Program-made: the position numbers and the translations under genes
Notes under the pieces: model-generated
Told to the model about the DNA's origin: nothing
Seen by the model: only the letters and a program-made list of their open reading frames with translations
The model's database searches: none
Shown here: positions 8,239 through 17,976 of the stretch, piece by piece
How the letters are laid out: the number at the start of each line of letters is the position of its first letter
How positions within the stretch are numbered: the first letter of the stretch is position 1
Assembly (NCBI GenBank): GCA_041906465.1
Contig: JAYRJE010000001.1
Coordinates: 186,001 to 250,000 of the forward strand
Direction: 5' to 3'
Source: Didemnitutus sp041906465
GTDB lineage: Bacteria > Verrucomicrobiota > Verrucomicrobiia > Opitutales > Opitutaceae
DNA: 64,000 nucleotides

Positions 8239-8949
8239 ATGAAGCTGCGCTCGTTCGCCCTCACCGACATCGGCTGCTACCGGCAGCAGAATGAGGACAG
8301 CTATCTCTGCGACGACGGCCTGCAGCTCTACGCCGTGGCCGACGGCATCGGCGGCCTGCCGGCCGGCGCGGCCGCCAGTCGCGCCGCGCTCGACGCCATC
8401 GAGGAGTGGTTCGTGAAGCACGCCACGAAGCCATTCGACTACGCCGCCGCGCTCTCGATCGCGAACACCGCAGTCTTCACCCTCGGTCGCCAGCTCAGCC
8501 CGCGGCACGGCATCGGCACCACGCTCACGCTCGCGCATTTCGTCGACGGCGCGGCCCACATCGTGCACGTCGGCGACAGCTACCTGTTCCGCCTGCGCGC
8601 CGGCGAACTCGAGCCGCTCACCACCGAGCACAACCTGGAAAACGAGATGCGCGCCCGTGCCGCGCGCGGCGAACCGGTTTACGCGCTCACGGAAAACCGC
8701 GCCGCGCTGACCCGTTGCGTCGGCCAGCCGCCGCCGCTGGAAGGCGACATCGACTCGCATCCGGCCGAGCCGGGCGATCGTTACCTGATTTGCACGGACG
8801 GCATCACGCGCTGCATCACGCCCCGCGAGATTGTCGGCTACCTGCACGAGGCGGCGACGCCGGAGGCGGCCGCGCGCCCATTGGTCGAGCTGGCCCGGGA
8901 GCGTGGCGGCCTCGACAACGCGACCGCGATCGTGATTTTCGTCGAGTGA
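8239..8949 (+). CDS. PP2C-family serine/threonine phosphatase
   Basis: Metal-dependent protein phosphatase of the PPM family, soluble, 236 residues. The metal-binding aspartates are seen in NEDSYL (about residue 20), VADGIGG (34-40), CTDGIT (about 180) and GGLDNAT near the C terminus; the HVGDSYLFR motif is also present. The start ATG has a strong TTGGAGG seven bases upstream. The upstream helicase and downstream TPR gene (one base away) suggest a single transcript. No partner kinase is encoded in this window, so its substrate is unknown. Confidence 0.9.
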   Translation: MKLRSFALTDIGCYRQQNEDSYLCDDGLQLYAVADGIGGLPAGAAASRAALDAIEEWFVKHATKPFDYAAALSIANTAVFTLGRQLSPRHGIGTTLTLAHFVDGAAHIVHVGDSYLFRLRAGELEPLTTEHNLENEMRARAARGEPVYALTENRAALTRCVGQPPPLEGDIDSHPAEPGDRYLICTDGITRCITPREIVGYLHEAATPEAAARPLVELARERGGLDNATAIVIFVE

Positions 8950-8950
8950 G

Positions 8951-9253
8951 ATGAGCTCCGCCCGCTTCGCCGCCCTCGTGGCCACACAGCCCGAGAACGA
9001 GATGTTCCGCTTCAGCCTCGCCCAAGCACTCCTGCGCGAAGGCAAGAGCGTCGACGCCGTGCCGCATCTCGAATTCTGCGCGCACAAAAAAAGCGATTGG
9101 ATGATGGCGCGCATCCTCCTCGGCAAAACGCTGCTCGCACTCGGTCGCGCCGCCGAAGCGAAGCCCTGGCTCGAGCAGGCGCTGCACCTCGCCATCGAGC
9201 AAAACCACGAAGATCCCGAGCGCGAGTTGCGTGGAATCCTCGCAGAGTTCTGA
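8951..9253 (+). CDS. Small TPR-repeat protein
   Basis: A 100-residue soluble protein that starts one base after the PP2C stop codon. It is almost entirely helical, with a recognisable tetratricopeptide unit (ILLGKTLLALGRAAEAKPWL) preceded by another helix pair around FRFSLAQALLREGKSVDAVPHL. Such small TPR proteins act as protein-binding scaffolds. Close coupling suggests it works with the phosphatase; no enzymatic motif is present. Confidence 0.75.
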   Translation: MSSARFAALVATQPENEMFRFSLAQALLREGKSVDAVPHLEFCAHKKSDWMMARILLGKTLLALGRAAEAKPWLEQALHLAIEQNHEDPERELRGILAEF

Positions 9254-9256
9254 GCG

Positions 9257-9337
9257 GTGGGGACCGTTGCCCTCAACGGCCCTCGGGGTTCCAAGCACGA
9301 TGCGAGCGAAAGGGCGCTTGAGGGCAAGCGCCCCTAC
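9257..9337. repeat. Inverted pair of hairpin repeats
   Basis: GTGGGGACCGTTG, loop CCCT, CAACGG (9257-9280) is followed by a perfect stem GGGCGCTTG, loop AGGG, CAAGCGCCC, then CTACC (9312-9336). The outer flanks GCGGTGGGG and CCCCTACCG are themselves complementary, so the pair forms a head-to-head composite like a bacterial interspersed mosaic element. It lies between convergent genes. Confidence 0.65.
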
Positions 9338-9357
9338 CGTGACCCGATCAAAATCGC

Positions 9358-10266
9358 TTAACCCCAGAGCGGCGCGGGATAGCGACCGGCGGCGACCAAG
9401 TCGCGCACCGCCTGCATCGCCCCCGGCAAATCCTCACGATACGTGATGCCGAACCAGGCGCTCTCGCTGCGCAGTAGCGCCACGTTGGCCGCGCCCCGTT
9501 CGTTGAGATCGCTGATCGCCGTCGGCAGGTAGAACTCCGCCTTCGGGTCGGCACTGCGCGCGACGAGAAAATCCTCGAACAAGCTCTGCAACTGCGGGAG
9601 CACCGCCGGCGTGAAGCCCCAGAAGTTCACCGAGACCGTCTCGTCGCCGGTCAGCGGCTGTGCGACGCCAGCACTGTCCAGGTAGCGCACACCAGCCGCC
9701 GTCTGCTCGATCTTCGTCAGCTCGGTGATGTTCTTCAACCGGCCCGCCGCATCGACCGCGCAGACGCCGCGACTCACGCTGCCGTGCTCCGACAGCGTCT
9801 GCCGCAACGGATAGCCCACGAGCGCATAGTCCGACGAGCCGGCGAAATGCGTGGCCAGCGCGCGGTAGCCCGCGGCGCCATAGAAATCGTCGGCGTTGAT
9901 CACCGCGAACGGACGCTTCACGACCTCACGCGCGGCGAGCACGGCATGACCCGTGCCCCACGGCTTCGTGCGCGCGCCGGCATGGGCCCGATGAGCCGCC
10001 GGCACATCGGTGAGCTCCTGAAACACATACTCGACCGCTATGCGGGACTCGAGACGCCGGCCGATGGTGGCTCGAAAGTCGGCCTCGATGTCCTTGCGGA
10101 TGACGAGCACGAGTCGGTCGAAGCCCGCGCGCAGCGCATCGAAGATCGAATACTCGATGATGAGTTCGCCGTGCGGTCCGACGGGCTGGACTTGCTTGAG
10201 CCCGCCGAAACGGCTGCCCATGCCGGCGGCTAGGATGACGAGATCGTAGGAAGAGGAATTGCCCAC
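9358..10266 (-). CDS. Nucleotidyltransferase (NTP_transferase family)
   Basis: A 302-residue sugar-phosphate nucleotidyltransferase-like protein. The N terminus has the nucleotide-binding signature LAAGMGSRFGGLKQV with the conserved G, R and K, followed by EYSIFDAL; GTGHAVLAA and VINADDFYG (metal-binding Asp pair) are also seen. It probably makes an activated sugar or similar nucleotide conjugate; substrate unknown. The start is taken as GTG 10266: the open frame continues upstream but runs through the antisense of an interspersed repeat and the tRNA-Met gene, which cannot be coding. No Shine-Dalgarno is obvious. Confidence 0.75.
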   Translation of the reverse strand: MGNSSSYDLVILAAGMGSRFGGLKQVQPVGPHGELIIEYSIFDALRAGFDRLVLVIRKDIEADFRATIGRRLESRIAVEYVFQELTDVPAAHRAHAGARTKPWGTGHAVLAAREVVKRPFAVINADDFYGAAGYRALATHFAGSSDYALVGYPLRQTLSEHGSVSRGVCAVDAAGRLKNITELTKIEQTAAGVRYLDSAGVAQPLTGDETVSVNFWGFTPAVLPQLQSLFEDFLVARSADPKAEFYLPTAISDLNERGAANVALLRSESAWFGITYREDLPGAMQAVRDLVAAGRYPAPLWG

Positions 10267-10292
10267 GAAACACACGAAAGACACGAATGTGG
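10263..10292. repeat. CACGAAACACACG-type interspersed repeat
   Basis: CCACGAAACACACGAAAGAC followed by ACGAATGTGG, with CCAC/GTGG ends. It is the same periodic element as the left half of 107-172 with A replacing G at three places. It covers the presumed start codon of the nucleotidyltransferase gene, so the repeat may have replaced the original 5' region. Confidence 0.65.
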
Positions 10293-10388
10293 CGGAGGGA
10301 AGGAGAAAGCTTGCCCCTGCCACGGATGTCTTGGTCACCTTCGCCGAGGCTTCGGCGGACAAATTTCTTTCGACTTCCGAAAGAAATT

Positions 10389-10463
10389 TGGTGCCAGGGG
10401 CCGGGATTGAACCGGCGACCAAGGGCTTATGAGTCCCCTGCTCTACCACTGAGCTACCCTGGC
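10389..10463 (-). tRNA. tRNA-Met (anticodon CAT)
   Basis: Minus-strand cloverleaf with acceptor GCCAGGG/CCCTGGC, D-arm GCTCAGTGGTAGAGC, anticodon loop CTCATAA and T-arm CGCCGGTTCAATCCCGGC; the discriminator A and CCA are encoded. The CAT anticodon is shared by elongator tRNA-Met, initiator tRNA and tRNA-Ile2 (lysidine-modified). The paired first base argues against the initiator; elongator Met is most likely but Ile2 cannot be excluded. The fifth anticodon-stem pair is an A-G mismatch. Confidence 0.85.
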
Positions 10464-10537
10464 ATTCTCAACCCGGCTGAATCAGCCGAGGAACGGCGTA
10501 GAAGCCATAGTTTCCCGAGAAAATCCACAAGATTTTT

Positions 10538-11815
10538 CTAGATGTCACCCGGACCCAACCAGCGAAAATACGTCACCACGAAGCGCCGCCCCAGCCCGTT
10601 GGGCGCCGCGTCCGGAGTGCGTTGCACGATCGCCTCGCAATACGCCCTCGCCTCGACCGTTGTTCCGTCCACCGGATTGACCACGTCGCCATACGCGCGG
10701 ATGCGGAAGGTGTCGGAGCGGACGGTCAGCATAGAGCCCAAGACAGCCATGAACTGCGCGACGGAGACCCCATTCGTCCCGGTGATCGCACTGCTCAACA
10801 AGCTCGAACCACCAAACGACGCCACCGACAGGAACGGGCCGTTCGCGTTTTTTCCCGACGTGCTGCCTGCAATGTTGCTGGCGATGGAGTTCGTCGCCGA
10901 CGTGATCTTTGCCGTGGTGCCGAACTTGGTGCCAGAGGCAGCATTGAACGATTCGACCAAGCTGCGCCAAACCACGGCAGACGTGGTGTTGATGTTCACC
11001 CGTCCGCCTTCCAAGCGACCGCCATCGGCCGATACCGCCTGATGCAGCAACGTGACGTGGTGAAACCCATCCTTGAGACTCGAAGCGGTCAGCTTTGAGT
11101 TCGTCGCGTATTCGAGGTTGGTGGCCTGCTCGAACGCAACGATCTTGCGCGCATCGGTGGAATCAAACTGAGCAAAAGCCGTCGTCACTCGCGCTACGCT
11201 GACGGGAGCAGAAGCGGCCGAAATTTGAATCGCCCCCGTCGGAGCGACCGTCGGGACTGCGGCGCTGACCTTCACTCCTTCATCGCCCACCCAATACGCG
11301 TAGTTTCCGCCGGTGCGGGCATCACCTGGGCTATCGAACGCCACGATCGCTACCTTGCCCGCATCGACATACTCCTCGTCGGCGTATGCTGACGCAGTTG
11401 CGGGCCGTTGCCCGACCGAGTTCGCTTCCACCAATTGAATCACGGATGAAGTCGCCAAAGTCGGCGTGGGCGACAGAGACGCACCGGAGGTTAGCCAACC
11501 TCTGAACACGCCGCCGGCGTCCCAAACACCGCACCAGTGACGCATGGGGGTGCTCGCCGGCATGCCAGCGACACCCGCCATGCCGGTCACACGGCTGTCA
11601 TCGCCCGCCAGTCGCTGCAGCTCGCCGAACGCGACATTCATGCCCAGCAGCGCATTCTGCCGCGCCTGCATCTGCGCAACGCCGGCGCTCGCGGTCTGCG
11701 TGTTGACGCGCACGAGTGCGCTGAGGGCGTAAACGGCGAGAACCAGCAGCGCGAGCAACCCGAGCGTCAGCACAAGCGCGAAGCCGCGGGGAGTTCTGGA
11801 GCCGCTCAGCATCAT
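10538..11815 (-). CDS. Verru_Chthon cassette protein A
   Basis: A 425-residue protein with a short positive leader and one long N-terminal hydrophobic helix (RGFALVLTLGLLALLVLAVY), then a helix rich in Ala and Gln (QARQNALLGMNVAFGELQRL), the hallmark of the largest member of the four-gene Verru_Chthon cassette. It resembles a PulK-like minor pseudopilin with a big extracytoplasmic domain. The ATG at 11815 overlaps the upstream stop (ATGA), so it is the last gene of the seven-gene operon. The role of these cassettes is not established; pilus or secretion tip assembly is inference. Confidence 0.75.
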   Translation of the reverse strand: MMLSGSRTPRGFALVLTLGLLALLVLAVYALSALVRVNTQTASAGVAQMQARQNALLGMNVAFGELQRLAGDDSRVTGMAGVAGMPASTPMRHWCGVWDAGGVFRGWLTSGASLSPTPTLATSSVIQLVEANSVGQRPATASAYADEEYVDAGKVAIVAFDSPGDARTGGNYAYWVGDEGVKVSAAVPTVAPTGAIQISAASAPVSVARVTTAFAQFDSTDARKIVAFEQATNLEYATNSKLTASSLKDGFHHVTLLHQAVSADGGRLEGGRVNINTTSAVVWRSLVESFNAASGTKFGTTAKITSATNSIASNIAGSTSGKNANGPFLSVASFGGSSLLSSAITGTNGVSVAQFMAVLGSMLTVRSDTFRIRAYGDVVNPVDGTTVEARAYCEAIVQRTPDAAPNGLGRRFVVTYFRWLGPGDI

Positions 11816-12777
11816 TGCGTGCCTCCCCTCACCTCGACCCGACGCACGAACACGGTCGAGTGGGCTTCGACGACCGACCACCACCACTCCGCATCGGTGG
11901 CGAACTCGGTAGGACGCGTGACCGTGCCCTGTTCGAGGGCCGCGACCTGTCTGGCTCCCTCGTCGCTAAGCACGCGCACCATGAAATCCACGACCTGCGG
12001 GTAGCGGCTGCCGTCCGCCGCGCCCCCGGGATCGCGGGCGTTGTGCAGGTCGTCGCCGGCATCGGCCGGGTAGATGCGGCGCAGGGCTCCCGCGTTATCG
12101 CGCACGTAGAGCCAGGCACCGAAATCAACGACGTTCGGCAGCAAGATATCGGCCGCGCTGGGGCTGCTGAGCGTGGTGCCGTAGGTCGAGGCCAGCACGT
12201 CATTGCCGTTCGCGAACGTTGCGGCGCCCGTGACGTTCGAGCGGAAGAGCGCGTAGCGGACCTCGGCTTGGTTGCTGGCGGAGATTGTGCCGCCGACCGG
12301 GCGACGCGCGATCTGGTAGGCGATGGCGCGCGGCACGGTGCCCTCCGACGCCGAAGCGATGCCGGTCGAGATGAACCGGATCCATGCCCCGGCAACCCCG
12401 AACCTTGCCCGGCTGATCGTATCCACCGAGCCGTCGACGCGGAGCGGCAGGAGGGCCTGACTCTCCACGGTCGCAGGCTTCATCCGGGATGCAAGTTGCC
12501 AGCCGCGTGAGGTGAGTCCGCTCGTGGAGTTGGAAACGGCGAGCGCGAGCCAAGTCGCGTTCGGGTCGCGGCGAAACACGGCTCCTTGGACATCCTTCTC
12601 GATCAGGTCGAGCGCGAGCTTCGCCTGCGAGGTGACGGTGAAGTTGTCCTGCGTGCGCCGCCAAAGGGATAGCGTGCTCGACGTCACGGTAAGCATGATG
12701 GCCGCGATGCCGAGGGTCAGCGTCACCGCGACCAGCAGTTCCAGCAGCGTGAATCCGTGCTCCGTCCGCCGGCTCAT
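11812..12777 (-). CDS. Verru_Chthon cassette protein C (pseudopilin)
   Basis: A 321-residue type IV pilin-like protein. The prepilin peptidase site is HGFTLLELLVA near residue 8, with the conserved Gly before Phe and Glu at mature position 5, followed by a hydrophobic helix and the segment SLWRRTQDNFTVTSQAKLAL that fits cassette protein C (GspJ-like). It overlaps genes on both sides by four bases (ATGA), showing translational coupling within the cassette. Confidence 0.78.
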   Translation of the reverse strand: MSRRTEHGFTLLELLVAVTLTLGIAAIMLTVTSSTLSLWRRTQDNFTVTSQAKLALDLIEKDVQGAVFRRDPNATWLALAVSNSTSGLTSRGWQLASRMKPATVESQALLPLRVDGSVDTISRARFGVAGAWIRFISTGIASASEGTVPRAIAYQIARRPVGGTISASNQAEVRYALFRSNVTGAATFANGNDVLASTYGTTLSSPSAADILLPNVVDFGAWLYVRDNAGALRRIYPADAGDDLHNARDPGGAADGSRYPQVVDFMVRVLSDEGARQVAALEQGTVTRPTEFATDAEWWWSVVEAHSTVFVRRVEVRGGTQ

Positions 12778-13286
12778 CGCAGCAGCGCGGTGTTAAAGGT
12801 GAGCTGCGACCGGCTCGCCGCCGCAACGACGACCGCAGAGCCGGGTGCGCGATAAGGCCACGAGACTCGCACCGCGAGCGGCAGGACCGCACCGTTGGGG
12901 TCGTAAGCCAGCGACCCGGAGGGGAACCTCCAGACCTCGATGAGAAAAAACTGCTCCGCCTCAGGCAGCGTCTCCGCCGCCGTCGGCGGCAGATAATCGA
13001 GCGCCTGCAGGCGCGCACCGTCGCGCGAGGCCACGAACGCCAGACCGCCGCTCAGCGGCGTCGCCGCGAGCGGTGCGCGGGCGGCGAGAGCGTCAAAACC
13101 TCCGCTCGTGGCGAGCCGCTGCAATTCGAGGCGCAGCGGGTCCGGCAAGCGTTGGGCGACGAACGATTCGCTGGCGGCCGCCGTCTGGCCGACCAGCGCG
13201 GGAAGCAGCGCCAGCACGACCGCTACCGCAGCGGCGAAAAGCCCGACCGCGATGACGACCTCCACCAGTGAAAACGCGCGACGCAT
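12774..13286 (-). CDS. Verru_Chthon cassette protein B (pseudopilin)
   Basis: A 170-residue pseudopilin with processing site RAFSLVEVVIAVGLFAAAVA; the residue before the Phe cleavage position is Ala instead of Gly, which occurs in this group. Like GspI it ends soon after one globular domain. The start follows the upstream gene by seven bases and the stop overlaps protein C by four. Family assignment rests on cassette order and N-terminal sequence. Confidence 0.75.
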   Translation of the reverse strand: MRRAFSLVEVVIAVGLFAAAVAVVLALLPALVGQTAAASESFVAQRLPDPLRLELQRLATSGGFDALAARAPLAATPLSGGLAFVASRDGARLQALDYLPPTAAETLPEAEQFFLIEVWRFPSGSLAYDPNGAVLPLAVRVSWPYRAPGSAVVVAAASRSQLTFNTALLR

Positions 13287-13293
13287 ATCGAAA

Positions 13294-13986
13294 TCAGAAT
13301 CCCGTCCGATCGCTTACGAGCGTCGCGACGCCGTAGGAACTCACGCTCAAACCGCGGACCTGCTCGGGCGAGTTGAGCAAGACCGGCGGCTCGCTCGCCG
13401 CGAAGGTGCCCGGAGGCTTGGTGACGCCGAGAGCGAGCACGACGTCGCCGTTGGAGTTATTGGGCATGCCGTCGCCCGTGACCTCAAACGCGAGCCACGT
13501 CTCGGATCCCGAGCTGCTGCCGGCGGGGTCCGAGACCGATGTGCGAAACGCGGAAGAGCGGAGCACCTGATTGTCGCTCGGCCGCGTCCACGCGCCGGGA
13601 TTGGCCACGAGGCCAGCGGGCAAAGGGTTCACGCCCGGGAGCAGGAAAACACCATCGGGCAGATAGACGTCGGTCAGGCTCTGCCACGAGCCGTCGGGAT
13701 TGCGCACCTGCAGCACGAGGTAGCGGAGGTAGCGCGAGGGCTGGTCGGTGTTGGCGGGGTTGAAGTTCAACAGGACGCGCGCGGATTGGTTGGCGGCGGT
13801 CGCCTTGGTGCGGGCGGCGACGAGGAGGTTGACGACAGTGCCTTGGGCGGCTTGGAGCGCGGAGCCGCGGCCGGAGCCGAGCGCGCCGATGACCACGAGT
13901 GCCAGCGCAGAAATCAGCCCGACGACGACGAGCAGTTCCATCAGCGTGAAACCCGACGCGATGCGGCGTGGGGTGACGAGGCTCAT
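13294..13986 (-). CDS. Verru_Chthon cassette protein D (pseudopilin)
   Basis: A 230-residue pseudopilin (GspH-like) with leader MSLVTPRRIASG and cleavage motif GFTLMELLVVVGLISALALV. The remaining domain is beta-rich (YLRYLVLQVRNPDGSWQ). The ATG at 13986 overlaps the preceding stop (ATGA); an upstream in-frame TTG at 13992 is less likely. Part of the same operon as A, B and C. Confidence 0.75.
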   Translation of the reverse strand: MSLVTPRRIASGFTLMELLVVVGLISALALVVIGALGSGRGSALQAAQGTVVNLLVAARTKATAANQSARVLLNFNPANTDQPSRYLRYLVLQVRNPDGSWQSLTDVYLPDGVFLLPGVNPLPAGLVANPGAWTRPSDNQVLRSSAFRTSVSDPAGSSSGSETWLAFEVTGDGMPNNSNGDVVLALGVTKPPGTFAASEPPVLLNSPEQVRGLSVSSYGVATLVSDRTGF

Positions 13987-14669
13987 TTCCAACTGAAGAT
14001 GAACCGCGGGTCGGACGACGTCGCGTTCGGATCGGGGGCGTAGAAGATCACGCCGGCGCGGACTCCCATCGCGGGAATGTCGGTCGCGGTGGGACGGATC
14101 GAGGAGCCGTCAGCGGCGACGACGTTCGGGAAGGTGCCATAGTCGTTGTTGTCGATTTTGCCGTCGAGATTCCGATCGACCAGCACGGCGATGGAAAGGT
14201 TGTCGAACGCGTCGCGCAGGAGATTTGGGAATGCCGCGTCAGCCGGCGTGAGGTCCGAGTCGGAAAAGGAGTAGAACGGGATGCGTTTGCGATTCTGGCT
14301 GCCGGCGGCGGTCGTCGCCCCGGTCGTGAGTGCGCTTCCATCGCGCTTCCGGCCGGCGAGGATGTCGTGGAAGAGGTGGTCTCCAGATACGACGGTGGTC
14401 GCGCCGCCGTTCACGAGGCTCGAACTGTCGAAGCTCGGATAGTAACCGTATTCGCTGCGGAACGACTCGATCGCCGCGGCCCACTGGTTGAACTGCACCT
14501 TCGTTTTGGCGCGATTGGCGGACTTGCGCGCGCCGGAGATGCTCGGGAAAATCAGGCTGGCGAGGATGCCGATGACGGCAATGACGGCGAGCAGCTCGAG
14601 CAGGGAGAACCCAACTTGACCACGGCTGCGGCGGGGCGCGAAGGACGAACTGACAGCGGGGGCCGGCAT
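13983..14669 (-). CDS. Type II secretion GspG-like pseudopilin
   Basis: A 228-residue pseudopilin with a 19-residue leader and processing motif VGFSLLELLAVIAVIGILAS, followed by the GspG-type helix and RSEYGYYPSF, the usual Tyr-Pro turn after the long helix. The C-terminal region has NLDGKIDNNDYG, acidic residues that could bind calcium as in major pseudopilins. Start three bases after the preceding stop. It may be one of the main pseudopilin subunits for this cassette. Confidence 0.8.
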   Translation of the reverse strand: MPAPAVSSSFAPRRSRGQVGFSLLELLAVIAVIGILASLIFPSISGARKSANRAKTKVQFNQWAAAIESFRSEYGYYPSFDSSSLVNGGATTVVSGDHLFHDILAGRKRDGSALTTGATTAAGSQNRKRIPFYSFSDSDLTPADAAFPNLLRDAFDNLSIAVLVDRNLDGKIDNNDYGTFPNVVAADGSSIRPTATDIPAMGVRAGVIFYAPDPNATSSDPRFIFSWK

Positions 14670-14672
14670 GGT

Positions 14673-15221
14673 TCAGTTGCGATTGGCGTAGAGGTTGTCG
14701 GCGTTGGCGGCGGGGGCAATATCGATGAAGCCGCCCGGCAGCAGCGCCGAAGAGTCGGCACCGTCCGACCCGATACTGTAGAGCACGAACGACGGATTCG
14801 TCCATGAGCCGCCACCGGTTTTGTAGACGTAGCGATACGGCTGACTCCACGGATCGAGGAGCAACGCGGACGCGTTCCCGAACGGATCGATCGAAACGTC
14901 GGGATTGGCCGCGAGGGCGAACTGGAACTTCGCGGCCTCGATCTGCACCTTCCCCGCGGGACTCAGCGGTGCTCCGGTCGGGCTCAGACGGCCGATCAGC
15001 GATTGGACGAGCGAAGCATTGTCGTCAGTGCGCGGGTAGTCGCCGTATTGGCGCTTGTAGGACTCGAGCGCAGCGGAGAGCGCGGCGAGTTCGGCTTTGG
15101 CGCGGGCGTTTTTGCCGGCCTCGGAGGCGCGGCGGCCGACGCCGATCACAATGCCCGTGAGCACCGCAATGATCGCGATCACGGCGAGGAGTTCGAGGAG
15201 TGTAAACGCGCGCGACTTCAT
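14673..15221 (-). CDS. Type II secretion GspG-like pseudopilin
   Basis: A 182-residue protein with a very short leader (MKSRA) and motif FTLLELLAVIAIIAVLTGIV. After the helix come QYGDYPRTDDN and, near the C terminus, DPWSQPYRYVYKTGG and FVLYSIGSDGADS, the classical GspG C-terminal signature including the calcium loop. The cleavage residue before Phe is Ala. The ATG at 15221 overlaps the stop of the upstream lipoprotein gene by four bases. Confidence 0.85.
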   Translation of the reverse strand: MKSRAFTLLELLAVIAIIAVLTGIVIGVGRRASEAGKNARAKAELAALSAALESYKRQYGDYPRTDDNASLVQSLIGRLSPTGAPLSPAGKVQIEAAKFQFALAANPDVSIDPFGNASALLLDPWSQPYRYVYKTGGGSWTNPSFVLYSIGSDGADSSALLPGGFIDIAPAANADNLYANRN

Positions 15222-15784
15222 GGAGCTTCGCCGAAAATGACGTTGTCCAAATTTACAGGAGCGCCGTCGCGCCGAAGGGCCTTGTGTCGCGGGTCGCCCA
15301 GGATCGCATCTCCATCCGGCCCGACTGAGTAGAGCGTGAATCGTTTTTCTGTGAGGTTCGATCGATAGAAATAGCGGTGAGGCCGGCCCCACGGATCCAG
15401 ATACTGATGAGCTCGAGAGCGGTCATATCCGACCTCAACCACCGCCGTTTCCAGACCGGCGAGCTCCTGAATGAACACCGGTCCAGCCGGCGAAAGTTCT
15501 GCGTCCGCAGCACGAGGTCCGCGGCGTCCGTTAAGTGCCGCCCACAAACGCTGGGAAGAAAACGTCTGTGCCTCGCCTAGGACATCGACGGGCACTTCCG
15601 GATAGTCGCCGTAGTGGGATTTGAAGGCCTCGATCGCCATCGCGATCTGGACTAAGTCTCGCCGCGCGCGCTCGATCTTTGCCGCCCCTTCGTCGCGTGC
15701 GCAGCCACAGATGAACATTCCAACGACGAGCAAGCTAACGAGGCGAGTCCGGCGGGATGTCGCTGCTACGTCGGCAGGGGGCAC
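15218..15784 (-). CDS. Lipoprotein with GspG-like pseudopilin domain
   Basis: A 188-residue protein whose C-terminal two thirds match the next gene and GspG: a long helix (LVQIAMAIEAFKSHYGDYPE), then LDPWGRPHRYFYR and FTLYSVGPDGDAILGDP. The N terminus is different: there is no FTLxE prepilin site but a hydrophobic signal ending GMFICGCARDE, a lipobox with Cys at about residue 28. It would be lipid-anchored rather than polymerised. The predicted start is GTG 15784; the lipobox position fits it. First gene of the pseudopilin operon, coupled by ATGA to the second. Confidence 0.75.
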   Translation of the reverse strand: MPPADVAATSRRTRLVSLLVVGMFICGCARDEGAAKIERARRDLVQIAMAIEAFKSHYGDYPEVPVDVLGEAQTFSSQRLWAALNGRRGPRAADAELSPAGPVFIQELAGLETAVVEVGYDRSRAHQYLDPWGRPHRYFYRSNLTEKRFTLYSVGPDGDAILGDPRHKALRRDGAPVNLDNVIFGEAP

Positions 15785-15820
15785 GGCGCCCTACTCTGCG
15801 GCTCGGCGTCAAAGTGAACA

Positions 15821-15852
15821 GAAAAAAGGCGCGCCGGTTTGCGGCGCGCCTT
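15821..15852 (-). terminator. Rho-independent terminator downstream of acs
   Basis: On the minus strand a perfect 10-bp stem AAGGCGCGCC, loop GCAAACC, GGCGCGCCTT is followed by a T run. It lies between acs and the pseudopilin operon, both on the minus strand, so it ends the acs transcript and insulates the operon. Confidence 0.85.
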
Positions 15853-15880
15853 GATTGCCCAAAGGATCGTGCGGTGACGA

Positions 15881-15906
15881 GCCGTTGAGAGCAACGGCCC
15901 CTACCG
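15881..15906. repeat. Hairpin repeat with CCCTACCG flank
   Basis: GCCGTTG, short loop AGAG, CAACGGC then CCCTACCG. The stem word is the same as in copies at 3751-3772 and 9261-9280. It lies just after the acs stop codon and before the stronger acs terminator. Confidence 0.6.
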
Positions 15907-15917
15907 TTCCGTCGAGA

Positions 15918-17879
<1,962 letters not shown>

Positions 17880-17976
17880 TTGTTTCTCCTCTATTTTGGG
17901 GTTGAAGCGACGAAGGGGTAAATGCCCCTGCGGATTTCAGCGTCAAGTCTGGGTAGCTCCATAACTCCCGCTTTGT

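Noticed and set aside
10267..10449. N-terminal extension of the nucleotidyltransferase
   Set aside because: The extension translates through the tRNA-Met gene (VAGSIPAPGT is a known tRNA read-through artefact) and an interspersed repeat.
10514..10537. Possible terminator after Verru_Chthon protein A
   Set aside because: The stem (AAAATC/GATTTT) is short and AT-only and the GGCTGA/TCAGCC palindrome nearby has a one-base loop; neither is convincing.
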